Both the position numbers and the translations under genes were made by a program. 64,000 nt of DNA from Brevipalpus yothersi (taxonomy: Eukaryota > Arthropoda > Arachnida > Trombidiformes > Tenuipalpidae): positions 62,001 through 126,000 of the forward strand of contig QZCP01000027.1 of NCBI GenBank assembly GCA_003956705.1. The letters run 5' to 3'. Below the pieces are notes generated by a model. That model was not told the DNA's origin and ran no database searches. It was given only the letters and a program-made list of their open reading frames with translations. This document shows, one piece after another, positions 11,727 through 25,781 of the stretch (its first letter is position 1; each line of letters starts with the position of its first letter).

Positions 11727-12449
11727 GTCGAAGAATTCTGAGTGTGAGAGAGACAGTGCCTATTGTGTAAGATGAATTCAAAAGAGATTTCCGCTCATTT
11801 TCAAGTTCATATTCTGATGCTCGGTGGGCGAGGAAATTCCCAGATCAATTGTTCGAACCTGCACATGCTATTGTGAATGATTCGATAACAATGAGAGCAT
11901 CTTCTCTGTGTGTGAATGTTTGCTCACACTGATAAAACTGCTGAACTTTACATCATTCAATCGAATGCCCTGTGAGTTTTGTCATAATACAGCTGGAATT
12001 TTTGAAAAAAAATGTTTCAGCTTCTTTGATCTTATTTGCTTCTTTGCATGAAAGCTCAACAACAATAAACAGATCACTACAAATAAATTTTTAGCTTGAT
12101 ATTACAAATTCCCGATGTAATAATCGAGAGTCTTGCGATTGTCTTTCACTGCTCTCGTTTCCTGTTTTATAGTGAGATATCAGAAATATTTGTCTGTGCT
12201 CTTATATATTCTGGCATCTCTGGATTAAGGTAACTTACAACTTTTACAGCTCACAGATATGGATACAAGATAGCGAATAATTACTAAGACAATGACCATA
12301 AAACTTATTTTAACTCTCGAAGTCAGATCAAAATTCAACTTGAGAACAAAATTTTCCTGGAGACTCTCCATTTCTGAGGCTCAATTCATACACTATTTTC
12401 TCTATCATAGAATCGAAAACCCAATTCGTCTACGTGTATGAATCATAGC

Positions 12450-12494
12450 AATATTTGCCTGTGACGTCTTATTTGTTGATCAAGATGATTGATT
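12450..12494. promoter_or_regulatory. 45-bp block identical to 10442-10486 (copy B)
   Basis: Located about 760-800 bp upstream of the predicted transcription start of the secreted-peptide gene. It includes TGACGTC. The surrounding sequence differs between the copies at many positions, so a perfect block of this length stands out. Confidence 0.4.
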
Positions 12495-12652
12495 TGATCC
12501 ATCTGTGAGTGAGGAGGAGATATTCTCATCTTGCCCCAATAAATCACATCTAAAAGACCTATTGTACAATCAAGTATTCCACAAACCCTCAAGTCCATAT
12601 ACATATGCATGATCTATTCATGAATGATTAGATTCTAACTAAGGGGAGAAAG

Positions 12653-12656
<4 letters not shown>

Positions 12657-12719
<63 letters not shown>
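12657..12719. repeat. (GA)n microsatellite
   Basis: About 31 AG units closing repeat unit B. Confidence 0.97.
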
Positions 12720-12886
12720 CCATGATATCGACTCGCGAGACCGAAAAAGTAGGCAGCTTTTTGGCCTCTTTTCATCTTCCGTGCTCTATCTTGGAAATCT
12801 GGATCTGTTCTAAGGCTTCATCCGAAATGAATCAGTTGGCGGAGAAGGAAAGTAATAAGTGTGTTCTAAACAGCGATAGCTTGTAT

Positions 12887-12892
12887 TTTATT
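12887..12892 (-). terminator. Candidate poly(A) signal of the SUEL-lectin membrane protein gene
   Basis: This is the first AATAAA on the minus strand after the stop codon at 13658, which implies a 3' UTR of about 770 nt. I see no other AATAAA or ATTAAA in between. The region 12893-13657 has no supported coding sequence and is best read as 3' UTR. Confidence 0.4.
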
Positions 12893-13657
12893 AAACAAAT
12901 AACTGTTGCCACGCGTGATGACTCATATATATATATATCTATATACAGGGTCGAATTGCGTGACGATATGTACACATATGTTAATACTTATTTCTCATAA
13001 TTCTTCAACAAAATTCGGATCATCAGTCAGCTGGTGGAAGGAAGTTTCCCCTTTTTTCCAGCAATTGAAGAATACGATGGATTAATTTCAATTAATTAAT
13101 CTCAAAAAGTACTTTCATTAGTATTTTTAGCTTTCAGTGTTTTTATGGAAGGAAAGAATGAGGAGAGAATTTCGGTGAATGGCAGAATTTACTCGATGAT
13201 TCAGGGGAATTCTTTCTTTACTCCAGGAAATGAGAAAGTGTGAGTAAATGATCTTGCCATTCGTGAACCACACACAAAGCCAGATTCGATTTGCCAAGTA
13301 TAAGACATCATCTCTTGGACTAGAGGTAAAAGCGTACATCTTTTTCCATACAAATTCTCATGGTTGAAGCAAATCATGGCAACTTGGAACATTTGATGAT
13401 CATGCAGAAGTTCTTGAAAATTTCTAATAAACTTGGTCATTTACGGTTTCTTGTTCATCATTGTTCGTGGTATGCTTCTTATGATCACAGTTTGATGAAA
13501 GAAGAAGTGAGATTCTCAAGTTTTTTGATCAATTTCCATTTTTTTGTGCTGAATCCTGGATGGCATCAATAGTTCTGGCATTCATCTAGGGTAGTCTTGT
13601 TTTTAACCAAAAATTTGTCGTATCACGAATTCAAAATTGTTTTCAGGTGTGTGTGAA

Positions 13658-15097
13658 TTACGATTCTACTCCAAAATACTGTACAAGATCAGGTAGCTCT
13701 GAATTGCTCGATGAGCTCCGAGTTCCATCCATATTGTTGTTATTTATATTATTATTAGACAAAAAAGATGATGTAAGATTAGAATTATAAGCAGTGTTGG
13801 TGGTCGAATGATGATTAGAGGATGGATGATGATGAGAATTGGTCAATGATTGTGATGATGTATCGTAACCATTCCTTTGGCCATGGGATGGTGTTGATTG
13901 TTGTTGCTGCTGTAGTTGAGCATCACGACTTAAAGTTCTTGATACAGAAAAAGTTGATCCACGATCGGCAACACGTTCATTGAACGGTGATGTTACACAA
14001 TTGAGATGCTTGTGTTGCTGTGGTTGTTGTTGATTGGAAATAAAATGAGATGAAGATGGTAGCATACTGTCTACCATAGAAAATTCGGGTAAATCATTTC
14101 GTGCACTATAATGAGTTGGATAGGATTCATTAAGCATCATCATGTTGGCTGATGCATTAGTGTGTCCACTAGATATCATCATACTATTATCGGTAGCACT
14201 TGAGGTGGTGGTTGTGGCACTATTGGAATTGGATAGAGTGGCTACTGATTTATCATCATACAATAGAGGTGCATAACTAGATGAATTTTGACTACACTGA
14301 TCTTCACGCTGGATGGTTGCACTTGTGATTGTAGTCGAATTGGAATTGGAATTGGAATTAAGATTATTATTACCAATCACACTGGTACTAATATTATTAA
14401 CACGATACAGTGGATCACGAGAAAGTGTTGTTGCTCCGGTCAATGGAGCAGATTGAAGGACTATATTACGGGAATTGGAATTTGTGCGGTTATCAAGTGC
14501 ATTAGGACGTCGAATTCCATACAAAAATTTGGTATCATATAAATGAGATGCTCCAATATTACCAGCCATTCGATTGTGACTTTCATTCTCAATAGATTCA
14601 TAGATATGATCCATATAGTGTGATATATTGGCTCGTGAATGTCCACTGAACACATTTATGCGAGTAAGTGGGCCTCCATTGGTGATGAGATAGTTAACTG
14701 AAGAACTTCCATCAGCTCTGGTGGTACTATTATTATTATTATTTGTTCCAGTATATCCACTAGTGGTAGAACTATTCAATCCAACTGTGGAACGAGATTT
14801 GTCCGCTTGATTGAGTCGATTTAGTTGGCTAGTTTGATTAGTATGATATTCACTGATACACTGTTGGTTGGACGATCCTAGTGTACGATTACATCCCGAA
14901 TCCATGTCATTGAGTGGATTCTCTACCAAGCCAGTACAATCTCGAATTGGATTCACTAATATTGGTCCTGTGGTACCCTTCTTGCTACCATACAGATTAC
15001 CATTGTCCGTATCATTGGATGATGTTATATATTGGTGATCTGGTGCTGTTGAAGGGTTTACTTTGTCTTGAGGACAATTCCAATGTAACACAGTTTC
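13658..15097 (-). CDS. Exon e: cytoplasmic tail and stop
   Basis: 1440 nt including the stop, starting in phase 0. The acceptor is ATCACACAG, preceded by a (CT)n tract on the sense strand. It encodes 479 residues starting ETVLHWNCPQDK. The tail has Asn-, Ser-, Thr- and Gln-rich runs and ends ELPDLVQYFGVES. I recognise no catalytic domain. The long homopeptide runs suggest a disordered signalling tail. Confidence 0.85.
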   Translation of the reverse strand, partial: ETVLHWNCPQDKVNPSTAPDHQYITSSNDTDNGNLYGSKKGTTGPILVNPIRDCTGLVENPLNDMDSGCNRTLGSSNQQCISEYHTNQTSQLNRLNQADKSRSTVGLNSSTTSGYTGTNNNNNSTTRADGSSSVNYLITNGGPLTRINVFSGHSRANISHYMDHIYESIENESHNRMAGNIGASHLYDTKFLYGIRRPNALDNRTNSNSRNIVLQSAPLTGATTLSRDPLYRVNNISTSVIGNNNLNSNSNSNSTTITSATIQREDQCSQNSSSYAPLLYDDKSVATLSNSNSATTTTSSATDNSMMISSGHTNASANMMMLNESYPTHYSARNDLPEFSMVDSMLPSSSHFISNQQQPQQHKHLNCVTSPFNERVADRGSTFSVSRTLSRDAQLQQQQQSTPSHGQRNGYDTSSQSLTNSHHHPSSNHHSTTNTAYNSNLTSSFLSNNNINNNNMDGTRSSSSNSELPDLVQYFGVES

Positions 15098-16087
15098 CTG
15101 TGTGATAAAATGAGAGAGAGAGAGAGAGAGAGACAATGGAAGGAGGAAAGGAATAACAAAAGAAGAAGATGAGGAGGAGAGAGAAAAAAGAAAAGATGAG
15201 TACAAAATTAGATGAGCGATTCTTTCAATATACTCAGTCATTATGGTTCGATGGGTTTCAAGAATATTATCATCATTATTCGAAGGAATATCATGAGCAT
15301 AGGGGGGGGGGGTGAATTATGGATCTGGTTGCGAAATAAGAAACACTCTCGTGTGAATGAGACAAAATTGAAAAATTTTCACACGCATCTTCAAGAGTAA
15401 AGATGATTTCATATCAAATCAGGTAAATGAAGATGTAGAAGATACACTCATTTTAGTGTCAGAAGAGGAAAAAACAAGAAAAAGAAGTGAAAAACTGTGA
15501 TGATAACATTTGTGATTACATAACAAGAAGCTTTTCGTCATGTCATCTTTAACTTGAATGAGCATCCAAAAAGTGTCAAGTTTAAGAGAAAAATGAGAAA
15601 ATGAAATATGAAGATGTGAGAATAGAGTATATATGTGTGTATGTTCAAATTATTTCTTCATTTCATGATAGTCATGATAGATGATAGAATAATAGGATTG
15701 AGAGAGAAGGAATATAGCCGCCTGTCAATGATGAAAACATGGTAACGAATGAATTCAGTAGCAGCTTTGATTCTCACAATGTGTTCATGCACATATGTGT
15801 ATATAGTAAGTTTCTAATGAAAGAGAATATGATCAACATCAGCCATCATTTTCATGTATCCATAGATAAGAATAAAGCTTGAAAACGGTTATTTACAATT
15901 CATCTTCGCTCATGAATGTGTTAGATTTTCTCTTTTCTCTTCTCTCTTTTCACTTATATACAACATTACTCACGTCTTTGGGGCTTTCTATCAGTTCAGT
16001 AAGAAATAAGAGAAAGAATCAAAGAAGCGATCAGATTGCATTGAAAGAAGTCATGATAGAAAGGCAAAAGTTGGAAAACGAACACAG

Positions 16088-16153
<66 letters not shown>

Positions 16154-19100
16154 AACGATGATCTTAGTAACCATATATATATATATTCGGACAGAGAAAA
16201 GAATCGGCGAAAGTAAATCAGATATAAGTATGGAGTAAAAGGAGGAGAAAATGAAAGTCAAAAAGATAAAGGCAAAGATTTGCTTGCTTCTTCTTCTTCT
16301 TCTTCTTCTTCCATCTTCTTCAATAGCTGGATAGAAATGGAATGGAACAGAGAAGAAGAAGAAGAAGAGAGTAGCTATACAGAGGCAAACAATTGAAACC
16401 GTTCATCATCCAGACGAATATTTGACTCTTCCTCATGGAACTTGCCATTTATATTCAATAGTATGGAATTGAACATTAACTGTTTGCAAGAGCTTTGATA
16501 TTGAGCTTACTCAAACTTTCTACTACTCAGGATGAGCTCTCGATGAATTGTGTGTGTGTGTGATGTAAAGAATTCATTGAACCGATGATGCTCAACATCT
16601 AATGCAGTCATTCATTGCAATGGAGACTAACATCTTAATAAAGAAAATTTTGGAAAAAAGGATCACTTCTTCCAATCATCATGCTGTTGATGATCAGAGA
16701 AGATCATTGATTATTCGAGAATTTCGCAACCTTTTGGAAGAAGAATTGCACTAAGAGAAGGCCAAGAAAAGAAACGAACTTCTCAGAGTTTCACTTTGTA
16801 CACACAGTTTGCCCTTAATGACGATAGATAGTGACATTAATAATTAAAACTAGTCGAACTAAAAGAACAATCAGTCTGCAAGAAGAAGAATTGGGATCGT
16901 AGAATGAAAGCTTTATATTGTTTGCGAATTTCTCAACAAATCAATCGAAGGTCTTGACTTTCTAACATTAAGCATATATATTTAAATTATGAGCTCTTTA
17001 TTTTCAATTTCGAGAAGAATTTATCAGCTATACTTTCAGTCAAAAGTATTCACTGTTGTGCAATTGATTTGGATCAATTTTTTCTCGACCTTCAATTCAT
17101 TTTTGATGAGTCTCATGAATCTAGTAATGCTCATGAGAATCATTCTAAGGTCATACAAATGAACTGACCCTTCTGCATGCCTAGATGACCACTGAAGAAC
17201 AAGAAAATACACTCCTAAATTTTCATCCAACGATATTGAGCCAAGTCAAGTATCAAGTGAACTGTTATTGTTATTCTGAAAATTGTGGAGCAAGTCGAGT
17301 CAAGTCAAGTGTTTGAAGTTGGCAAAACCAAATCAGTCGACTAGGAAAACCGAAAATGCAACTACACTGTACACTGAACTACCAAGTGTATCTCTCTGGA
17401 GGCTAACATAATTCCGGTCCTACTCTAGATAATATTTCAATTGATGAAGCGGAACTGATTCGATCGAAGTGAATCACAAAGAGCAAGTGGATAAATGAAG
17501 TAGTCAAAAGATGCTGAGAAAATGGAACAAGAAATGATAGAGTATCTTAAGTGGCTAGATGAGGCAACAATTTCCTGCGAACAAACAATTTGTTCTACAC
17601 AAAATCTGGATCTGTCTAACGTAGTCATGGGACAAAGAGAAAGAGAAAGAGAGTGGAAGTAAGAAGAAATCAAACGATGGAAGAAGAATATCGGTGGAAC
17701 CTCATGATGATACAATTGATCATTTCAATAGGAAATATATATCAATATATTTTCTTTTTTTAGAGCACCGATCATGATTTATATTATTGAACGCTATAAG
17801 CTAGAGCTATTTGGATATGTAAATAATGAGGAGGAAGGAGAAGAAGAATAAGAATAAGGATCCAATTGATAGTAGCACGCAAACAGCTACCACATATTGT
17901 TATAAAGGAAAGCAATTCTAGACCATAATTTGTGGTGGTCCAAATCATGTGCATACACAAACACGCTTTGTATTGGAGCACTTGTGTACACATATACACA
18001 CACAGACAAGCATGGCAATTAAGACAAGAATGAGATGTTCACCTCCATGGGTGAGAGATGAGCAAAAGATACAGAGAAAAAAGATTCTCCATCTTGGAGG
18101 CAAGTAATGCAGCAGCTTTGGCTACAAAATTTCGTGTCTTACGTCAAGTTCCGTGATACATATCATGTACATATCCAAAGTCAAAGTTTCAAGATGTGAG
18201 GAGAGATTGAAGCTATCAATATATTCACTGGGAAGGGCTATTGCATTCTGTTCTATTCTTTTGGCTGGTCTTCATTATTTTTTTTTTGGGTCTTTCACTG
18301 CATACATATATTTTGGTGAGCGCGTTCCTTTTAAATTGGAGGCCGTTTTCATGGATTGAAGAAGCAAATTGATAGAGAGAGGGAGAGAGAGAGTATTCTG
18401 AAATAAGGTGGAGGAAAAAAAATCGGGACCAAAGTCTTCAATTTTCTTACACAATTTTTTTACCCAAGATAGCCCCCACCTGTTATCTAACCTAGGGCTA
18501 TTCTATCCTGGGGGGTCGTTTGATATAAAATATAGTTGGGAAGGAGGAGAGTAAAGAGGGTAAGAATGTGAGGTACAAGAAAGAAAGAAAAAAATAAAGA
18601 GAGACTAAGAAAAGGAGGAGAAAAGATGTCAAATGAAGATGAGGAAAATGAAGAGAGAGAGAGAAAGAAAGATACTAACATATACATGAGAAAGATACAG
18701 AACTCGATAAGCTGGTTCGAGAACGAAAAAGGCAAATCGTGTATGGCAACAAGAATGTTAAGGAGAAGAGAGAGAGAGAGAAACTAAATTAAGATGTATC
18801 AATTGATTTTTACAGAAGCACTATCAGTGAGACAAGCCTGGAAGTAAAATATGCAAAAAAGCTAATTCTTCTATCTCTCTCTTCTCTCTAATGAATCTTT
18901 ACCAGCCTCCTCAAGATCATCTGTTAATTAACAAGGACTAGTCAGTGTTGAAAATGTGAACAAGTGGAACATGTAGGGGAAGCCTGAAGGAGGCGAACAA
19001 CTTAGATGGAGAGAAGATGAAGATGAGAAAAGATGAGGAAAAAAGAAAAAGGTAGGCTGAATGATGATCAAACCAGATCAGGCTTGAGGCTCATGATTTT

Positions 19101-22100
19101 TCACATCGAATACGTTTAAATATTCTTTCGATCAAAGTCGAAACCATTTACGAACCAAGCATATTATATAAGATACAGACATAAATTATAAGATATTCTA
19201 TCTTACCTTGATTATCATACTAGTGAACAATTGACCTCTGTGTAAACGCCACAGCCAAATGATGAGAATGATAATGAGTACACTGATCATGAGTGCACTG
19301 ATGATGATTGCCGATGAGGATGAAGGATAACCATAGAAATTGTCCGAACTTGATTCCTCACTGGCCGGTGAAGCTGATAGGGTATCCTGAGGTGATACAA
19401 ATAGACCTCCATCATTGCCACCATCTTCCGATGAACTTAAGCCTGATGATGGATTTTGTGAATCATAATTAGTGTCACCAGCGAAATTAGGAATCGAAAT
19501 AGACGGATCATGTAGCGGTGGTATCGGTGTTAACAGAGTATCCACAGCTGGGACAATCATACGAGATCCACCACCATTGACACCACCACCATCACCGGCA
19601 GGATAGTAATTATTATGATTATTATTATGATGATGATTGGGACTGATTGAGTCACTGGTGATTGGCTTGGTACGATCTAGTTTATCATCAGTGTTCAATG
19701 AATTAAATGCCGGACTGGAAGGTGAAGAAGGCGCTCCCGGTGAAGTTATATTCAAGGCAAATGAAGAAGAATACACAGGGGAGGAGGATGATGATGATGA
19801 TGATGAAACTGATTTATGGCCTGTGGACATTTTATCATCAAAAGAGGAATGACTTAATTTGGTTGAATCTTTTACATCGTCATCTTCATTATTAACGTCT
19901 ATTTTTCTTCCATTAATTGTTCCCATACTTTTATCATTATCTTCTAATTTTGTATTCGTATGAATAAAATCTCTGGTAGATGACTGCTTGTTGTTGTTAT
20001 CCATATTCAATGAAGTTTCATAAGCAATTTTAACACCAGTCTCACTTTCCGATTCATCAGGTGATACTGGAAGTGAAGGTATGTGATGATTGTGAGATGA
20101 TGATGGTGAAGAATGATGTCGATGAGGACCAAATTCACCGGATAAAGATGGTCTTCTAGTAGTCAATGACCCTACTGTAAAGAGAGAAATAAAAGAGAAG
20201 AAAAAGGAAAAGGTATTAGAATGATTCTTTTTACACCAGAATCTTCATCTTCTTATTTTTCTTCTTCCTCCTCTTGACAAATCACTTGATCCAAGAAGAA
20301 GTAATTGAATTTTACTTTCTCTCTCTCTCTCTCTCTCTCTCTCTATTTTCTCTTCTTTTCTTTTCCCTTTTCATCTCGGGAAATGAATTTTGCCAATGAA
20401 ACTTCATGTTTTTACTCTGAGAATCACATATACACAAAGATAATTCATTTTGGACGATAACAGGAATAAAGCAGTATATATAGCCAGTAAAAGTAGATGG
20501 CAAAATGAACTCTTGATGGATTTGTCATGACTTTTGCTGATCAAAAGGAATGAAATAAAATTTGTTATTCCTTCGTGTGAGGCCAAGAAATAATCAACAA
20601 TCAAATCATGCAGCGAATAATCATTTCTTTTCCTCTCTCTCTCTCACCAACCAAAAGGACAGATATTCTGTATCCAGTTGGTAATAGAATACAGAAAATA
20701 GACGGAAAAAGAAAATTTTCTATCAATTCTATGAAAATTTTTCGGTAAGTAAAAGCGAAAACGTGAGATCAGAGAGGAACATGAACGTGTCTAAAAGATG
20801 ATAATATTATGAAGAGAGGTGAGCCATAAGGGCAATCCTGTAGTACTGATGGTAATATTGAATAAAGTTAGAGAAGTAACAAGTGAAAAGGTATCTAAAA
20901 ATAGTGGAAAAATTCATGATCAGAAAAGCATGGAAAAAATAGAAATATATATATATACTGGGAAATGAACGGCTCGCATGGACGCCATCACAACTACTAG
21001 TAGTAGTACAGTGTAGTGGCTGATGGAAGATACTTTATACCAATGACAGGGGCAACGAGGTGAAAGATTGGAAGAGAAAGAAAAAAAAGCTCAGCCTAAT
21101 CAAATCAACTCGATTCAATGAACACTGATCAAAAACTATGTTTTTCCAGTGGGACTTTGGAAAAATTGGCTCCATACTAGAAAATCTAGGCACATATATA
21201 CACACACACACATGTCAAAGGACACGAGAGGTGAGAGAGGAATAGAGAGAGAAAGACTGTGAGCGATCTTTCGAGTGGAAAAAGGATACAAATGAACGAG
21301 GCAAGGAACTAGGCGAATGATTCCAAGCGCAATGAATTTTGTGCATCCATGAATGCCTCTAAGTTTGATCATTAAGAGTCAAATGGTTAGACACATACAC
21401 TATGCCTATTTGAACCTATCTTTTATGGTGAAACTTTTCCTCTCTCTTCTCTACACTCTCTCAACTTCATATGTGTGTATGTATATTGTGTGCGAATGTA
21501 CGCGCTTAATTTTGAAGTTGATGCGAATAAGGGGACAGTTGAAAACATCTACTGGAATAAAAACAGATTCGCTCACTTCTCTATATATTTACACTGTGTC
21601 CACACACAAGTCTACCAAAGTTGATTCGATTCAGAATAATAGTGAAGAGAGAGAAAGAAAGAGAGAGAAAATTATTCCATCACGGTCTACCAATTTTCTT
21701 TCCTTGGTAATAGTACTAGTAGTTGCAATGGTAGTTGACTTATCAAGAGGTGTGCGTGCATTGCAATATATTTTTTTTATTCTTGGAAAAATTTTTGGAG
21801 AAGAAAGAAAACATGCATGAAATTTTAATGCTACTGTTGAATTGAACAGAAATGGTGTCGAAAATGATACTGGGAAAAAGTTCACGGTATAACGCTACTG
21901 GAATAAAGGCAGATAGATACAGAATCATGGAGGATATACTGGAAAAGAGAGACAACAAGGTTGACTGAGGCGAAATCATCATCATTGAGTAGGATTTCTG
22001 TGTGTATGTGTGTATTCTGTTTCACATCGCATGAAATGAGAGAAGGAACCAAAGTAATTATTTGCATTGCTTGTCAGACTGCATAGATTGTGATCCCTAG

Positions 22101-23245
22101 AAAATTTTTCGCTACTCTTCCACTAAAAGTGATGAGAGAGAGAGAATACTTTTCAACTCGCTCTTTCCACTCAACTCAAAATACTTTTCGAGGCAAAAAA
22201 GCAACACTCTTAGCCTCAAGAGAAATATATGTATATATTTTTCTTCCAAGACGAATATGCCTCGAATCTATGGCAATTATTTTCTCACACTAATGAAGAA
22301 GATATTAGGCAAGTATGTGACCAGAGAGTATAACTACACTAGTGTGTATGTGTGTATATATCAGGTTGAATCATCAAACAGTACTTTTGCTTTTACTTTC
22401 GTTTTTTCTATTTCACACACAGCTTTCATGTTCTAGATTCTGGTGAGAACGTTTATATTTTTTTATTGGCATAATATACTAACCTTCTTCACAGTAGAAT
22501 TGAACTTCCAAATACTTTGGAGTACCATGACAAGGATCACCGAGTAAATCACTGGAAACGGTTACATTGCAAGAAGATTTACCACGACATCTGAGAAAAG
22601 GAGAGATAAAAATTTCAAGTATGAGATATGTGTATTATAGTAGAGAATAATAATAATGAAGAAAGAATTGTTTAAGGGATGGAAATATGATGATTTGTGC
22701 CATCTTCCCGTCTGTTAATGGAAAAGGAAGAGAATTATTCAATGAAAAAACATGAGATTCATAAACTGATAATGATAATAAGAAGTCACTTTCTAACAGC
22801 CACATACAGAGAAGATGGAGATAGAGAGAAACAAGAGACCTACTAAACTGATACTTGGGAATAGACTTTAGACCATATCATAAAATGAAACTATTGTGAT
22901 ATAAATTATGCATTTTGGTGAGAATCGCTTAAAAATTTGATACAGAATGAGAACTGCATTCGCCGAGAATATTTCACCAATGTTGATGGGCATGAGAAAT
23001 TTGATCGAAATTTGTGAAGATATAATATTTTCTCTCACAAAAAGTAACTAAGAGGGAAGCAAAATGACAAAATTATGTAAATTTTTTATGAATAATATCA
23101 GAAAACTTTACCAGACAAATAGAGGAGTTCAAGTGGAAAACAAAAACAAAAAGGATCATAAAATATCTCCTCAACCAAATGCATTCCGGAATAAAAGTAA
23201 CCCAGCATGGAGTAGCCCTGATCTCTAATTTGTCATTTTAATCAG

Positions 23246-23327
<82 letters not shown>

Positions 23328-24412
23328 CATCAGAATGAAGACTGGTAACATGCCATAGATACTGAATCCATCTTGTAATCTAGTCCCAAAGTTTTTGAGG
23401 GAAAAGAGGCCCAACCAGAGGATCAAATGGTTGATAGGATATCTCACATCTGATTTTATCAAAATTTCATCTGATTATGGAAAATAAATCCATATGTTTC
23501 ACATAAAAAGTAGTAAAAATTTTTGAAGGAAAAGAAATTTTTTTGCTCCCAAAAAATAACAAGATTTCATTTCATCCTGTAAATCTTTTCCAGATCCCCA
23601 TCTTGTTAGGATTACAATAAATCGATTCTCTCTCATCTTTTTGCATCATTCCTGAGGTAGAGAGAGAGAGAAAGAGAAAAATTCTCAAAGGATAACATGT
23701 AAGCAAGACATCCCAATCGAGGTCAAATTCGTAGCCTAGAATATCGTCTTTCAAAGTTTTTTGCCATCTTTTTCGCTGCCCTCATCCATCTCTCAGATCT
23801 TTTCTGATTTCTTCGGGCTCTTCTCTCTCCTCAATCATCTCTCTCTATCAGCCTCCTCATCCCAAGAATTTAGGGGAACAAGTCATGTCTGGTGTGTGTA
23901 TATTCAGCTTTAACTATTTGGTATGCTTTGATTCTTGAAGCGCTCGCAAAAGCTTGAATATAAGGATGACTTCAAATCACTGAGCCAAAGCTGGCATGAA
24001 GAGAGAGAGAAGAAAGATGATGAAAAATTCTCGCATCCTCATCAACACACACACATCTCTTTTACCATCATATTACTTACCATCTTCCTCTCATCCTGTC
24101 ATTTTTCTACACTACCCTCTCTCTATCTTCCTTCCTCTTTCTCCCATCCCATCATGTCATATTGATTGGCCAGTCATCAGCTATCAGTCTACTTTTCGAT
24201 CATTTAAAAAATGAACTAGCGACAACTGATCTGATTTTCTCAAGCATCTACCAAGTCCAAGATATACACATCGGATAACTATTTTGGACAACATTTTTTT
24301 TGCTCCATCTTTTTCCGCTCTTGCTGCTGAATGTCCTCTCACTACTATCAGCTTCCTTATCCACAGATTCACTGATTTCCACAATAATTTGCTTGGAAAA
24401 ACTTTAACTACT

Positions 24413-24458
<46 letters not shown>

Positions 24459-25207
24459 ATCATTCATTGATAATCTGTTGAAAGTTTTTCCTCTCTTTCT
24501 CTCTCTCTCTCGATCGTCACATGATAATAACAACAGATATCTGGATTCACACACAAGACCAACTCTTTGTCCAGAGGAAAAAAAAGAGAACTTTTTCGGG
24601 CTACTCAGAGATTGCCGTTTAAAGATGATCATTTTGGAAAGATGAAAGATGAAAGCAAAGAATGGTAGGAAGTTGTATCTTTTTTCTTTTTCTTTTTCTC
24701 ACTGCCGTCTGCAATCGAGATGGATACATACACATACACACACTCACATACCAACAACTGGATGTAACGACCACACATACCAGTGACGCTACGATACTTA
24801 ATCACAGGTTAGTGAATGATCGCTTGTTAAATGATGATTGGCAAACAATTCATCCTGGTGGCCATTCAGTTTATCGGGAGAGAAAAAGATGGCTGGATAA
24901 ATACATTGATATGGAGGTTCCAAGTGGTGTAGTAGTAGTTGATACTAGTGGTAATACTAGTGAAATGAGTAGGATGAGAGACAGAGAGTGAAGCTGCAAA
25001 CTGATCTTTCGGTTTGTGTGCGAATGATGATCATGGATCAAGTTCAGCTATTTGGTCTGCATGTGTATGTGTGTGTCTATCTGTGTGTAGGCAGAGTCAG
25101 TGAGAAATGAATATACCTTTCAGTCTGACTATTTTACTCTCGTTTCTTCTACTTATCAATTTAAATGGTCTTCTTCCTTCTTTGCTTCATCTTTTTATTT
25201 ATATCTT

Positions 25208-25249
<42 letters not shown>

Positions 25250-25723
25250 ATCAAGACCTTGTTAAGACCATTCCTTAGGAATAGTTTTTTTCCTTCTTAC
25301 TCTTCCTTCAGTCTTCTCAAGAGACAAGAGCGGGAATACATCAAAGCTTAGCAGAACGATGATCTACCAAATTCAACCTCAATCTGGTATGATCTATCTT
25401 TTTTGACTTTTGTTATTTGTTCAAGACACAAGATTAGAACTTGAAATCGTGAACAAAAGATGAACACACACAGCTTTATAAAGAGATAATCTTGTTGATG
25501 TTCGATAATCTGATAATCTTGCTCATCATTCTTGATCTTGGCCTGTAAGAACCATGTAACTGAACTGTATGGTCCACTCCATCTTCATCTGCTTTTTTGT
25601 TCTTCCTCTCTCTCTCTCTCTCTTCATCCTTCTAATCATTTATACGGTTGAAGATTCATCTTGGAGCTTTGTTTTTTCGGCTCTTGATGGTGATCATTGT
25701 GATTAGTATTGTTTTTTCTGCCA

Positions 25724-25781
<58 letters not shown>

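Larger units (their letters stand above)
7900..12720. repeat. Diverged tandem-duplication array containing a secreted-peptide gene
   Basis: Reading the segments against one another shows several degenerate direct repeats. About 7900-8300 matches about 8730-8960, with a further piece at about 9450-9520. About 8440-8760, 9540-9860 and 10990-11305 match one another. About 9860-10680 matches 11690-12719, and both of these end in a (GA)n tract. The best match is a 45-bp block identical at 10442-10486 and 12450-12494. The copies differ by many substitutions and indels, so the duplications are not recent. Only the right-hand unit carries an intact coding sequence. Unit boundaries are approximate because they were judged by eye. 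Confidence 0.8.

Noticed and set aside
14288..14542. Plus-strand frame with Gly-Ile repeats opposite exon e
   Set aside because: It is an antisense shadow of Asn/Ser-rich codons in the cytoplasmic tail.
19637..19895. Plus-strand frames opposite exon d
   Set aside because: They are antisense shadows of the Ser-rich stalk coding sequence.
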